Positions 10,266 through 19,922 of a DNA stretch of 64,000 bases are shown here, piece after piece. Under the pieces are notes generated by a model. The model worked only from the letters and a program-made list of their open reading frames with translations. It did not search any database and was not told where the DNA came from. Source of the DNA: CAVVZJ01 sp963752755 (GTDB lineage: Bacteria > Planctomycetota > Planctomycetia > Isosphaerales > Isosphaeraceae); assembly GCA_963752755.1 (NCBI GenBank), contig CAVVZJ010000001.1, forward strand, positions 1,922,001 to 1,986,000, read 5' to 3'. The position numbers were made by a program, and so were the translations under genes. Positions within the stretch are counted from its first letter, which is position 1, and every line of letters starts with the position of its first letter.

Positions 10266-10336
10266 GGGGTGGGCATTCCTGGGTACCGCAACTCCCACGG
10301 ACTGTAAGAGTTGCGGTACCCAGGGGTGCCCACCCC
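10266..10336. repeat. 29-bp-arm palindrome between convergent genes
   Basis: The left arm (10266-10294) and right arm (10308-10336) are reverse complements except at two positions, around a 13-nt loop. The arm core is GGGTACCGCAACTC. The hairpin lies 8 bp after the cphA stop and ahead of the convergent csrA 3' end, so it could end transcription from both sides. No T-tract is present, and the long arms also fit a MITE-like or REP-like element. Confidence 0.8.
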
Positions 10337-10423
10337 GGGACCAGCCCGGCTCAACGCGCCGGGCCGAGCCTTTTCGGTTTCCTCCGGTCTCGCCGTGGTC
10401 CGACGGGGCCGAGCGAGAGCGGT

Positions 10424-10645
10424 TCACGAGGGGTCGATTTCGCCCGAGACGGCCAGGGGTGCTTCCCAGGCTTTGCGGGCGGCGCGATCCTCGGCGTCGA
10501 GCCGCAACTCCTCGCGGAGGACCGGGATGTGTGACGGAGCCTCGATGCCGAGGCGAACCTGGTTGCGATCGATCCGGACGACCGTGATCTTGATGTCCTC
10601 GCCGATGATGATCGAATCGAGCTGCTTGCGGCTCAGGACGAGCAT
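10424..10645 (-). CDS. csrA: Carbon storage regulator CsrA
   Basis: Small RNA-binding translational regulator that blocks ribosome binding at GGA motifs in target mRNAs. The 73-residue product begins MLVLSRKQLDSIIIGEDI and continues with VRLGIEAPSHIPVLREEL, the canonical CsrA core including the conserved GI-AP and REE segments. The tail past residue 50 is longer than in Escherichia coli. The ATG at 10643-10645 has GGAGGGTG about 8 nt upstream, which decides it over a start 26 codons earlier. It converges with cphA across a large palindrome. No flagellar gene is adjacent. Confidence 0.95.
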   Translation of the reverse strand: MLVLSRKQLDSIIIGEDIKITVVRIDRNQVRLGIEAPSHIPVLREELRLDAEDRAARKAWEAPLAVSGEIDPS

Positions 10646-10922
10646 GGGGGTCACCCTCCGTGGAAGTGTCGCCGTGGTGTTCTTCCGAATGAATCTCTGC
10701 GACGAGGGCCGTTCCTCGGCCACTTACCCATCCAGTCGAGGAACAGGAGTCAAGGCCGACAGAGATTCGTCCTTCTTTCCGGAATATTGTGCGCGACCGG
10801 CCAGGATTCAACTGTCGCGAGCTCGATTTCTTTGACACTCAAGCCGGCCAAGGAACAGTCGGACTTTCGAGGACGAGGGTGACACCGCGTTCCGAGAATT
10901 CTGAGGCGAGGATTCCGAGGGC

Positions 10923-12791
10923 TCACATGCGAGCGACCACCTCGATCCCGAGCAGCTCCAGGCCGAAGGCCAGCGTCCGCGCCGTGAGGTCGCCGAGGGC
11001 AAGGCGGCTGTCGCGAAGGGCGTCGGACTCGGCGCGGAGGACGGGGCAATTCTCGAAGAAGGTACTGAAGGCGTTTGCCAGGGCGAAGAGGTAATCCGTG
11101 AGGATGTTCGGCTTCAGCTCGGAGGCGGCCAGTTCGAGCGTCTCCGGGAGCCGGAGCAGGAGCAGGCCGAGGGCCCGCTCGGCGGGGTGATCGAGCACGA
11201 TCTTCGGCCGATGGGCGCGGAAGGCGTCGAGGTCGTCGATGCCTCCTTTGCGGAAGATGCTGCGGACGCGGGCATAGGCGTACTGCATGTAGGTGGCCGT
11301 ATTGCCGTTGAGGGCGAGCATCTTGTCCCAGTCGAAGACGTAGTCGCTCAGGCGGTTCCCGGAGAGATCGGCGTACTTGATCGCGCCAATGCCGACCACC
11401 TCGGCGACGCGGGCACGCTCCTCGGGCGCGAGGTCGGGGCTATTCTCGTCCACGACGTTCCGTGCCCGACTGACGGACTCATCCAGCAGCGATTCCAGAC
11501 CGACGGTGTCACCCTCGCGGGTCTTGAAGGGGCGGCGGTCGGGGCCGAGGATCGTGCCGAAGGCGATGTGCTGGTAATCCGGCTTGTCGAAGCCCCAGCG
11601 ACGGGCGACCTCGAAGAGCGCGGCGAAGTGGTCGGACTGGCGGTGATCGACGACGTAGAGGATCGCGTCTGGGTCCCAGGTCTGGACCCGGTAGCGGATC
11701 GTGGCGAGGTCGGTCGTGGCGTAATTGAAGGCTCCATCGCGCTTGCGGATCAGGAAGGGGGCCTTGCTCGCCCTGGTGAAGACGACGACCGCCCCTTCAC
11801 TCTCCTCGGCGAGCCCGCGTGCCTCGAGGTCCTTCACGACGTCGGGGAGCATCGGGTCGTAGAAGCTCTCGCCGAGCTGGACGTCGAAGCTCACGCCGAG
11901 CCGTTGATAGACGCCTTCGAGGGCCTGGAGGCAGTGCGGCATGAACTGGGACCAGAGGGCGCGATTCTCCGGATCGCCGGCGTGAAGTTTGACCGTCTCC
12001 TGGCGGGATTGCTGGGCGACGGCGCGGCCCTGGTCGATGACCGTCTGCACGTCGCCGAGCGAGAGGCCGACGTCGCCGAAGCCGGGCTTGAGGTTGTTGA
12101 AGAGGGCCTCGGCGTCGGCCTCGCGACCTTGCTGGACCAGCGTGAGAACCTTGGCGTACTTCTTCTCCAGGTCCTCGGCCGCCTTGATGTGCGACTGAAC
12201 CCGTCGGTAGAGGCGGGAAAGCTCGGCGACGGGGTCTTCCTGGTAGGCGCCCTCGTCGCGCTCGTTCTTCCAACCCCAGAGGATCATGCCGAACTGGGTG
12301 CCCCAGTCGCCCAGGTGGTTGTCGCGGATGATCTCGTGTCCGAGCGCGGCGAAGAGGCGGGCCAGGGCATCGCCGATGACGGTCGAGCGGATGTGGCCGA
12401 CATGCATCGGCTTGGCGACGTTGGGCGAGGAGTAGTCGATCACGACCGTCTGCTTCTGCGACGGAGCCGTGATTCCGAGGTGAGCGTCATTGAGCAGGTC
12501 GCCGAGGCGATCGGCCATCCATTCGGGGCGCAGGCGGACGTTGAGGAATCCTGGGCCGGCCACCTCCGGCGGATCGGCCATCGGGTCGAGCGGCACGCGA
12601 GCAGCGACCTCGTGGGCGAGCTCCCGCGGATTGCGCCCGAGCTGTTTCGCGAGGGCCATGCAGCCGTTGGCCTGATAGTCGCCGAACTTCGGGTCGGCGC
12701 TGGGCCGGACCGCCGCGGCGAAGGCGCGGGGGTCGCCGCCTTCGGGCGTCGCGGCGGCGAAGGCGGCGCGCAGGGATTCGAGGACGTTCAT
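10923..12791 (-). CDS. argS: Arginyl-tRNA synthetase
   Basis: Class I aminoacyl-tRNA synthetase that charges tRNA-Arg. The 622-residue protein has the N-terminal Add1-type domain (FGDYQANGCMALAKQLGR), the HIGH-type signature HVGHIRST near residue 132, NHLGDWGTQFGM, and VVDHRQSDHFAALF. The loop PFKTREGDTV stands at the KMSKS position, as in ArgS enzymes that lack a canonical KMSKS. The C-terminal anticodon-binding domain ends GLELLGIEVVARM. The frame is intact and somewhat longer than many bacterial ArgS. Arg is a cyanophycin building block, but the proximity to cphA may be chance. Confidence 0.97.
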   Translation of the reverse strand: MNVLESLRAAFAAATPEGGDPRAFAAAVRPSADPKFGDYQANGCMALAKQLGRNPRELAHEVAARVPLDPMADPPEVAGPGFLNVRLRPEWMADRLGDLLNDAHLGITAPSQKQTVVIDYSSPNVAKPMHVGHIRSTVIGDALARLFAALGHEIIRDNHLGDWGTQFGMILWGWKNERDEGAYQEDPVAELSRLYRRVQSHIKAAEDLEKKYAKVLTLVQQGREADAEALFNNLKPGFGDVGLSLGDVQTVIDQGRAVAQQSRQETVKLHAGDPENRALWSQFMPHCLQALEGVYQRLGVSFDVQLGESFYDPMLPDVVKDLEARGLAEESEGAVVVFTRASKAPFLIRKRDGAFNYATTDLATIRYRVQTWDPDAILYVVDHRQSDHFAALFEVARRWGFDKPDYQHIAFGTILGPDRRPFKTREGDTVGLESLLDESVSRARNVVDENSPDLAPEERARVAEVVGIGAIKYADLSGNRLSDYVFDWDKMLALNGNTATYMQYAYARVRSIFRKGGIDDLDAFRAHRPKIVLDHPAERALGLLLLRLPETLELAASELKPNILTDYLFALANAFSTFFENCPVLRAESDALRDSRLALGDLTARTLAFGLELLGIEVVARM

Positions 12792-12850
12792 GCGTCAGGC
12801 TCTCGGAAGAATTCGTGCTGGGGCGGGTGGATTCGGCGAACGCCCGGACC

Positions 12851-13294
12851 TCATCCCTCGTCGGGCTCGGGTCGGGCAGGGGGACGGGACCCGGGTCGCG
12901 GACGGGCGGGGTCCGACCAGTCGATGCGGGGAGCGTCGCCCCAGATGTCGTCGAGGCCGTAGTAGGAACGGGCTTCCTCGCTGAAGACGTGAACGACGAA
13001 GTCGCCGTAATCGATCAGGATCCAGCGGCCTTCTTCCGACCCTTCGATCCCGAGCTTCTGCTCCCCGCGCTTCTTCATCTCGGCATCGACCTCGATGGCG
13101 ATGGCATTGGCCTGGCGACGGGAGCCAGCCGTGGCGATGACGAAGAAATCGACGAGGGGCGTCGCCTCGCGGAGATCGAGCAGGAGGATGTCCTTGCCGC
13201 GGTAGTCCTCCGCGATCCGGGCGCAGGCGGTCGCCAGCTCCAGGGCCCGCTGCTGGCGGTCGGGGCGGGTGCGGCCAGCCGCCGAGGGTGGCAC
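12851..13294 (-). CDS. rsfS: Ribosomal silencing factor RsfS (Iojap family)
   Basis: Binds ribosomal protein uL14 and blocks subunit joining under starvation. Family features are visible: the start of the fold ACARIAEDYRGKDILLLDLRE, then PLVDFFVIATAGSRRQANAIA, and WILIDYGDFVVHVFSEEARSYYGLDDIWGDAP at the end of the domain (quoted in parts of one continuous motif). The Pro/Arg-rich tail is extra. The GTG at 13292-13294 gives 147 residues. A better-looking ATG at 13410-13412 (MAQPNDELHNPQTIH) lies in another frame, so the true N-terminus may be longer if an indel is present. It is 59 bp upstream of argS on the same strand. Confidence 0.92.
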   Translation of the reverse strand: MPPSAAGRTRPDRQQRALELATACARIAEDYRGKDILLLDLREATPLVDFFVIATAGSRRQANAIAIEVDAEMKKRGEQKLGIEGSEEGRWILIDYGDFVVHVFSEEARSYYGLDDIWGDAPRIDWSDPARPRPGSRPPARPEPDEG

Positions 13295-14200
13295 CTCGTC
13301 CTGCGCCTCGCGCAGGCCGCGGAGGCGCTTCGGGTAGTCCCTTCGAGCCAGTCGGGGGCGTGGGAGCGTGGATCGTCTGGGGATTGTGGAGTTCGTCGTT
13401 GGGCTGGGCCATCAGGATGGGTCCGCAAGGGAGAGCCGGGGCGGTCCCGGTTCGGGTCGATTCAGCGGGCGGATTGCTTCCTCAAGTGAGGCAGAACCGG
13501 CCCGACTCCAGCCGGGAAGTCGCCTGGATGAGCCGGTCGAGCGCCCTGCGGGGCAGCAGACACGACCTCTTGCCAGGGGGTTCCACCCAGGTATCCGAGT
13601 TTACACGAATCGTGCCGCGGATGCCTACGCGGCGGACTTCAGGAAAAAAATTCAAAAAGGGTGATAATCCCCGGCCGCGACTTCGATAGTGTTGTTGTCC
13701 TCGTTGACGATTCCTGGCGATCCCAAGCAGGACCGATCGACCCGCAATGTGGCGGGTCGGAGACAGGGTGAACTGAAGTGAGGTGAAGGCCACGAAGGCC
13801 CGGCGGTTGACGCCGAGGGGCGAGGTCCGCGCCATGTTCGTATTCCCACGATCGGTTCATGAGCGTTTCGGCGAGCGTGGCGCCCGACGGCACCGGTGGC
13901 CGTTCGGACAGCGACGCTGGCTCCGGTCGGACCGGGGCGACGGGATCGCCCGGTTGTCCTGCCCCGAGCGACCTCGGACCGTCGAACGTCGCGTGTCATC
14001 CCGAGCCGCGGCCATCCGGCGAGCGGAGAGGGCCTGGAATCCAATCCTGGCGACGTTCGAATAGCACGATTTCCCTGTTTGCAAGGCACCGCGCTCCCCG
14101 TCCGCGCCGAGACGCGTCGAGCGACGGTGTGCCGTTCTTCGAACACCGGGTTTCTGGTCGACTTTGCCGTGGAAACAACCCCCGTGATGGAGAAGCATCC
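13295..14200. other. Long intergenic region
   Basis: About 900 bp with no supported gene. Up to 120 bp at the left edge may belong to a longer rsfS start. A short A-rich run, AGGAAAAAAATTC-like, occurs near 13641. An 11-bp inverted pair, TCGAACGTCGC and GCGACGTTCGA, spans roughly 13982-14060. Frames extending upstream of 14201 are Arg/Ser-rich and unlike the protein that follows. Confidence 0.5.
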
Positions 14201-15292
14201 ATGAGTCTCGTCCCGCATCGTGACACCTTGAATCCGACGTTCCTCCGCGCCACCGGCCATGAGACACCGTTTCGGGCCGAGGCCGACGTCGCCCTCGCCG
14301 GTTTCCAGGCGATCCGATCCGACCTGGAGCGCCAGGTCCGCCGTGGCGACCTGACGCCGAAGGTGGCCCGCGAACGAGCCAACAACGCCGCCAGGCAGCT
14401 CCGTGAGCAGTTGCTTCACAAGGCCGAGGGCTACAGCCCCACCCCCCGCGTTTTCCTCAACCGCCTGATCGAGGCCGATAACGCTCGACGCCGGAGCCGC
14501 GAACACCAGTCGGCCGAGGGACTCCAGCGCGAGACGGCCCGATTGCTCCGCCAGATGCTCGTCGAGCAACAACTGGTCAACCGTGCCGCCGAGTTCGAGG
14601 GCCAGGCCTTTGTCCGCTCGATGACGGGCGGCATACCGGCGCCGACACTGGACAGCCTGCTGTCCTTCCACGCGCAGGCGGCTCAGGCCGGCGACGACGC
14701 GGCCCAGGAATGGGCGCGCCGGCAACTCGAAGCGATGCGTTCGCGGACCTTCTCGCCTGACGACCAGCGCCGCATCGACCTGGCCTGTGATCGGCCCGAC
14801 CGTCTCAATCCGCGGCTGGTCGCTCGCTACGTCGAGGCGATGACCGAACGCCCGGTTGAGGAGCGCGAACAGTTCGTCGCCGAGGCACTCCAGAGCCACG
14901 ACGCCAGCGCCTGCGCCGCCGCCTTTGTTCTGGCCCGTGAGGCCCCGGAGGGGGTCGCGGCGCGCTGGGTCCGCTCGGTCCTGGAGAGCCTGGAGACTTT
15001 CCCCGACGCGGCTCTTGCGACGGTCCGCAGCTGGGAGGCCGACGCCCGCCACGCCGATGCCGACGCCGCCCGCGCCGCCGCCGAGTATGCCGCGGCCCTG
15101 GCCGAGGCTGATGCTCACTTCCCCGGTCTCGAAGCGCCCTCGGCGGCCGAGGTCGAGCGCCTCCACCGACTCCAGGGCCGGCCCGTCGCCCAGCCCGACG
15201 AGCCAATCGGTCTGAACCTCCAGCGTCGCGGCCTCCTGCGCGACGAGGTGCCGGTGGCCACGCCGGACGACAACCCCGAGACCGTCTCCTGA
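14201..15292 (+). CDS. Hypothetical alpha-helical protein
   Basis: No family was recognised. The 363-residue product starts MSLVPHRDTLNPTFLRATG and is almost wholly charged and alpha-helical, with no signal peptide or membrane segment. Residues ~30-130 are coiled-coil-like (ERQVRRGDLTPKVARERANN, ETARLLRQMLVEQQL). The acidic, Ala-rich C-terminal half includes ADARHADADAARAAAEYAAA. The ATG at 14201 follows GGAGAAGCATCC and marks where Arg/Ser-rich out-of-character sequence changes to a normal composition, so the longer frame from 13859 was cut back. A hairpin follows at 15345-15397. It may pair with the next gene. Confidence 0.7.
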   Translation: MSLVPHRDTLNPTFLRATGHETPFRAEADVALAGFQAIRSDLERQVRRGDLTPKVARERANNAARQLREQLLHKAEGYSPTPRVFLNRLIEADNARRRSREHQSAEGLQRETARLLRQMLVEQQLVNRAAEFEGQAFVRSMTGGIPAPTLDSLLSFHAQAAQAGDDAAQEWARRQLEAMRSRTFSPDDQRRIDLACDRPDRLNPRLVARYVEAMTERPVEEREQFVAEALQSHDASACAAAFVLAREAPEGVAARWVRSVLESLETFPDAALATVRSWEADARHADADAARAAAEYAAALAEADAHFPGLEAPSAAEVERLHRLQGRPVAQPDEPIGLNLQRRGLLRDEVPVATPDDNPETVS

Positions 15293-15344
15293 TCGACGAG
15301 TCGGCGGCGGGCCGGTCTGGCTCCGGTTGCCGGCGCCCGAATCT

Positions 15345-15397
15345 CCGACGCCGCGACGCGAGACAGTGAATCCCATTCTCGCCTGTCTCGGCGTCGG
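15345..15397. terminator. Imperfect hairpin after the hypothetical gene
   Basis: CGAGACAG and CTGTCTCG form an 8-bp stem that continues as CCGACGC/GCGTCGG after a 7-nt bulge on the left. It starts 52 bp after the stop of the gene at 14201-15292. No U-tract follows, so intrinsic termination is only a possibility. Confidence 0.35.
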
Positions 15398-15600
15398 GGA
15401 CTCCGCTGCCAGGGATGGCCCGATGATAGCACGCCAGCCGGAATCTCGACCCAGACGGTCATCCGCGACGGTTCCCGCTCCGTGGTCCGATTGCAACACC
15501 CACCATCGAACGACCTCGCGGCTCAACGTCCGCACTCCGCTGCCAGGCCCCGCGGCAAAGGCATCGCTCCACCTCTCAACGACCACTGAAGGCCCCGATC

Positions 15601-16392
15601 ATGGCCATCCCCGAGATCTTCCCCGCCTGGAACGCGATCCTCACGACCTTGACCAGCGGGCCGCTCGCCTGGCGCACGCCGACCGAGCTGGCCAGCTTGC
15701 TGGCATGGGACCTCGAACAAATGACCGACGAACTGGCGTCGATGGACATTGCCGGCTGGCTCGACGTCTGGGAGCGGCCCGGCGACGAGGAGGTCGCCGT
15801 CACGCTCTCGGCCTGGGGCGCGGATCGGCTGGGCGTCCGACTGGCCGAGTCGGGTGGTGGGTTGAGCCTGCGATGGGTCGAGGCCGGCCAGCCGGAGCCC
15901 GTCCATCTCCGGGCCAAAGGGGTGATCGCCTCCGCGTCGCTGGAAGAACTGGACCTGGTCTTCGACGCGCTCCCCGCTCCGGGTGCCTGTCTGGACGATC
16001 TGGATTCGGAGCCGGTCCTGAGCGAGGAAAACCCCAACGGCCCCACGTTCTGGCCTGCTCCGACGCAGCTCCTCGGAGAGCGGTTGACCCCCTGGCCGGG
16101 GCCTGGCCCGGTCGCAGAAAGACCTGGCGAGGTTTCGAAGTCCTGTCCGGTTTGCCAGGGCCGACGACTCGGTCCCCACCAGTACTGCCTGCGCTGTGAC
16201 CGCTGGGGGCTGGATCATCTGCTCCGACCGGTCCCGAGCCGGGAACGGCCCCGAGCGGCGTCGCACGATCGGGACGACCAGGCGGCCCGGAAGCTCCGCG
16301 ATCGCCGCAAGGCCCGACGTCGTTTGCGGCTTCGGGACCGCTTCGCCGATCCGTCGCAACGGCAACGGAGGCGCAGGGCCTCCGCATCGTGA
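15601..16392 (+). CDS. Hypothetical protein with winged-helix-like start and zinc ribbon
   Basis: No named family was recognised. In the 263 residues, the first ~60 read like a small winged-helix fold (AWRTPTELASLLAWDLEQM, then DIAGWLDVWER). A zinc ribbon lies near residues 180-200 with CPVC and CLRC spaced 14 residues apart. The C-terminus is very basic (RKLRDRRKARRRLRLRDR), suggesting nucleic-acid contact. The ATG at 15601 opens a protein of normal composition directly. It sits in tandem with the helical gene at 14201, and a DNA- or RNA-binding role is only inferred. Confidence 0.7.
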   Translation: MAIPEIFPAWNAILTTLTSGPLAWRTPTELASLLAWDLEQMTDELASMDIAGWLDVWERPGDEEVAVTLSAWGADRLGVRLAESGGGLSLRWVEAGQPEPVHLRAKGVIASASLEELDLVFDALPAPGACLDDLDSEPVLSEENPNGPTFWPAPTQLLGERLTPWPGPGPVAERPGEVSKSCPVCQGRRLGPHQYCLRCDRWGLDHLLRPVPSRERPRAASHDRDDQAARKLRDRRKARRRLRLRDRFADPSQRQRRRRASAS

Positions 16393-16613
16393 GCCCAGAT
16401 CGCGGGGGTTCCCAGGCGGGCCGCGCTCCCGGGATCGAATCCAGGAGCGCGACCGGCCTCTGGTCGTGCCGAGGACTGGCCCGGAGCCGGAGATCCACCA
16501 CTGCGTGAGTTTCCGCAACCCTTGCGAGCCCTGGAGCCGGCCGGTAGTGTGAACGGCTCCAGACCGCGATGGCTCCGGGCGCGGAACGTCTGCGCTGATC
16601 TTGGAGCGATCGC

Positions 16614-18380
16614 GTGAAGATTTCAGGGAAAGTGGAGGCACCGATGGTTTCCGGTTTGTTCACGTTGGTCATGGCCGCGGCGCTAAGTCAGGCCGCCCCG
16701 GCCGAGGCCGCCTGGTTGAAGTCGATTCCGGCCGACGCCGATGTGTTGATCCATGCCAAGGGCCTAAGCTCGACGCGCGATGAACTGCTCCAGATGCTGA
16801 CGGCGATGAGCCCGACCCTTGGCCAGATGGCCGGACCTACGCTCCAGCAGGGAGTGGATGCCGTGTCGCAGCGGTTCGGCCCGGCCCTGGGTCAGTCGGC
16901 CATCCTCGTCGCCTTGAAGCTACCCAAGCCCGACGGTCCGGGCGGCCCGCCACCGTTCGTCGTGCTGGTCCCGTCCGAGAGCTATGAGGGGACGCTCAAA
17001 AACATCGCCGGGCCCAACGCCGACTTCAAACTTGCGAAGCAGGAAGGCGGTTACGACAAGTTCACTGATCAGGACGGCCAGACCATCTACAGCCTGAAGG
17101 GGGCCGGGTTCGTGGCCTTCTCCCTGTTCAGCGAGGACCTGATCCGCAGCATGGCCGCCAAGCCGGGCGCCAGCATGGCCGACAAGCTCAACGACGCTCT
17201 CCGCGAGCACCTCTTCGGCGGCGACCTCGGAGCCTACGTCAGCGTTCTCTCGGTGCAGAACCAGTACGGCGACCAGATTGAGCAGGCCCGCCAGGGACTC
17301 ATGGGAGTCCTCGACCAGGCCGCCGGCCAGATGCAGGCGGCCCAGATCGAGCAGGCCAAGAAACTCTACGGCGCGATGTTCGACGCAATCAAGCTGGCCG
17401 ATGGGCTGGCCCTGAACTTCAACTTCGAGGCCAAGGCGTTCACCCTCTCCGGCCTCCTGACCGTCAAGCCCGGCACGGACGCCGCCGAGTCTCTGGCCCG
17501 CGCCCGCCTCGGGGCCGCCGAGAACTTCAGCAACCTGCCGACCGACGCCATGGGCTACGTTTACCTCAACGTGAGCCCCGAGACCCTCGTCAACCTCCAG
17601 CAGCTCAACGTGTCGGGACTCGGCCCCAAGGGTGATAACGCCGAGTCCAAGGCGGCGATCGCCGCTCTCAAGGCCGCCGGTCGCCAGGAAGCCTACAGCG
17701 CTTTCAGCATCGGTGGGGGTATCAATATCGTCAACGTCTCCTACCCCGAGAACCCGCGCAAGGTCCTCGATGCCTCGACCGACATGATGAAGGCGATGAA
17801 GTCATCGGAGCTGTTCAAGGATGTCCAGCTCGAAGAGAACGCCCTGGCTTACAAGGGGTTCGAGCTCAGCAAGGCGACCGTCACGTTCGACCTCGCGAAG
17901 ATGGCGTCCGGCCAGCCGAACAACCCCGGCGGCGAGGAGGCCCTCCGCAAGATGTTTGGCGGCGATACCATGACCACCTGGTACGGCACCGACGGCAAGC
18001 GCGTGGCCTCGGTCGTGGCCAAGTCGGCCGACGAGGCCAAGTCCAAGATCGACGCGATCGTGGACGGCAAGCAAGGCATCGGCCAGTCGGCCGGCTTCAA
18101 GGCCGCGCGGGCGTTGCTGCCCGAGAAGGCCAGCATGATCGTTCTCATCAACGCCCAGGAGATGGTCAAGCAGTTGACCAAGGTGATCTCCAGCTTCGCC
18201 GGCCAGAACCTGCCGGCCCCGGCCGGGATGCCCAAGGAAGCCGTCCTCTTCGGCGGCTCGATCGCGGCCACGCCCGAGGGCTACCACTTCGACTTCGCCG
18301 TCCCGAGCGCCGTCGGCCCTGTCTTCGAGAAGGGCTTCGGTCCGCTGATGATGGGCATCCAGGGGCAGGTCAACCAGTAA
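16614..18380 (+). CDS. Large secreted protein of unknown function
   Basis: The 588-residue protein has a cleavable-looking signal peptide (MVSGLFTLVMAAALSQAAPAEA) and no later membrane segment. The body is rich in Ala, Lys and Gly with lipoprotein-adhesin-like segments such as ADADVLIHAKGLSSTRDELL and a repeated-looking second half. Planctomycetes encode many such exported proteins; no enzyme motif is visible. Two starts are possible. GTG 16614 has GGAG 8 nt upstream and adds MKISGK. ATG 16644 follows GGAGGCACC and starts at the hydrophobic segment. The intact frame and even codon use support a real gene. Confidence 0.8.
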   Translation: MKISGKVEAPMVSGLFTLVMAAALSQAAPAEAAWLKSIPADADVLIHAKGLSSTRDELLQMLTAMSPTLGQMAGPTLQQGVDAVSQRFGPALGQSAILVALKLPKPDGPGGPPPFVVLVPSESYEGTLKNIAGPNADFKLAKQEGGYDKFTDQDGQTIYSLKGAGFVAFSLFSEDLIRSMAAKPGASMADKLNDALREHLFGGDLGAYVSVLSVQNQYGDQIEQARQGLMGVLDQAAGQMQAAQIEQAKKLYGAMFDAIKLADGLALNFNFEAKAFTLSGLLTVKPGTDAAESLARARLGAAENFSNLPTDAMGYVYLNVSPETLVNLQQLNVSGLGPKGDNAESKAAIAALKAAGRQEAYSAFSIGGGINIVNVSYPENPRKVLDASTDMMKAMKSSELFKDVQLEENALAYKGFELSKATVTFDLAKMASGQPNNPGGEEALRKMFGGDTMTTWYGTDGKRVASVVAKSADEAKSKIDAIVDGKQGIGQSAGFKAARALLPEKASMIVLINAQEMVKQLTKVISSFAGQNLPAPAGMPKEAVLFGGSIAATPEGYHFDFAVPSAVGPVFEKGFGPLMMGIQGQVNQ

Positions 18381-18648
18381 CCTCCGCCACCCAAGCCCGG
18401 AAATGATCCCCCGCGCGGGGCGGCTCTGGCCGTCCCGCGTTTCGTGTGGTCGAGCCGTCAACGTCGGGCGCGTCGAACAGGTGGAATTTTGATCACTATT
18501 GGAGGGAACGGGCGATCATGGTATCTCTTTGATTCATAGTCGTCAAATGATTAGCTCAAGTCCGGCCGGCGGGGCTGCCGATCTCATGAAGAATGGCGGT
18601 CGGCTCCCGGGGCGTGTCGGGTCGCGGCCGCGGGGAGGAGCTTCTCGC

Positions 18649-19716
18649 ATGGCAACCATCAGCTCGACGGTCATCCGGCTCTCGGACCTGCAAGCCGACC
18701 AGGAGGCCGAGTGCTTCGCCGCCCTGGTCAAGAAGACGCGGGGGATGACCAAGCGCGATCAGCCGTACCTGACCTGCCTCTTCCGCGACAAGCGGACGGC
18801 CGTGGAAGCGCCGATCTGGAACGACCATCGCCTCTTCCAGCAAGCCCTCGGCTGGACTGAAGGGGTCGCGTACCGGCTCCGGGTCCGTGGCCAGCTCCAT
18901 CCCAAGTTCGGGCTCCAGCTCTTGATCCTGGAGATCCGGCCGGCTGGACCCGAGGATACTGAGGATGGATACGACTTCTACGACCTCGTCGAGAGCTCCG
19001 AGCGGTCGGCCGCCGAGATGTGGCGGACGCTCCAGGATATCATCCAGCGCTGCATCGACGATCCCCATGTCCGCCGCCTGGTCGTGGACGTGCTGGAATC
19101 CAACCGCGAGTCGTTCAGCCGGATGCAGGCGGCCGCCAACTTCCACCACAGCTACACGGGCGGCCTGCTGGAGCACGTTTGCAGCATGGCGAGGATCGCC
19201 GGATTCGTAGCCGATCATTATGCCCGCTACTACTGGAACCTCAACCCGCCCTTGAACCGCTCGGTGATCGTGGCCGCGGCGATCTTGCACGACATCGGAA
19301 AGCTCCGCGAGTTGCAATACCACCCCGTCGAGGCCCGCTACACCAAGGAAGGCAGCCTGATCGGCCACGTTCTGATGGGTCGCGACATGGTCCGCGAGGC
19401 CGCCCGTGCCATCGACGGCTTCCCCGAGGAGACGCTTCTGCTCCTGGAGCACGCCATCCTCGCCCACCACGGCAAGCGCGAGTTCGGCGCCCCGATCCTA
19501 CCCCAGACCATCGAGGCGTTGATCGTCTCCTACGTGGACGACCTTGACGCCAAGATCAACATCGCCGCTCGCCAGTTGCTCGCTTCGCACGGCGACAGCG
19601 ACTTCACCGACAAGCTCTACGCCCTCGACAACCGCCGCTTCTACCGCGGTATCCCACTCCCCCACGCGGACTCCCTCGACGGTGAGCCATCCGACCCGGC
19701 CGACGCCGCGTTCTAA
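18649..19716 (+). CDS. HD-domain protein, YhaM-like 3'-5' exoribonuclease
   Basis: Resembles YhaM/CBF1-type nucleases: an N-terminal OB-fold-like region (residues ~1-110) followed by an HD metal-binding phosphohydrolase domain. Conserved points are NFHHSYTGGLLEHVCSM, the HD motif AAAILHDIGKLRE, then GSLIGHVLMGRDMV and ILAHHGKREFGAP. The domain ends with VDDLDAKINIA. The 355-residue length is a little above the usual ~310-320. The ATG at 18649 with GGGAGGAG 9 nt upstream replaces a start 50 codons earlier that adds unrelated sequence. Catalytic His and Asp residues are all present. RNase activity is inferred from the family. Confidence 0.85.
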   Translation: MATISSTVIRLSDLQADQEAECFAALVKKTRGMTKRDQPYLTCLFRDKRTAVEAPIWNDHRLFQQALGWTEGVAYRLRVRGQLHPKFGLQLLILEIRPAGPEDTEDGYDFYDLVESSERSAAEMWRTLQDIIQRCIDDPHVRRLVVDVLESNRESFSRMQAAANFHHSYTGGLLEHVCSMARIAGFVADHYARYYWNLNPPLNRSVIVAAAILHDIGKLRELQYHPVEARYTKEGSLIGHVLMGRDMVREAARAIDGFPEETLLLLEHAILAHHGKREFGAPILPQTIEALIVSYVDDLDAKINIAARQLLASHGDSDFTDKLYALDNRRFYRGIPLPHADSLDGEPSDPADAAF

Positions 19717-19922
19717 GGAGCGATCCCGTCACACGTTCCTTCAGGATCACCGCGAGCGGAGGTCTCCCAGGGAATCAAAACCTGGATGTTCCTCTGGAAC
19801 GTCTCCTAAACTTTCCCCAGGCGAACCGGCCGGAAATGAGGCGATGCTGACGGACCGCCTTGATCAACGCCCTCGCCGGCCGGTTCCCGGGCTGTCTTTG
19901 AGCCTTCGATCGGAGGTTGCCC

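Noticed and set aside
15420..15435. TGCTATCAT-like minus-strand sequence at 15425
   Set aside because: It resembles an extended -10, but no minus-strand gene or repeat element lies downstream, and one mismatch makes chance likely.
13652..15586. 644-codon minus-strand frame across the hypothetical helical gene
   Set aside because: Starts in an intergenic region, no family match, and a coherent protein with a Shine-Dalgarno sequence is on the plus strand.
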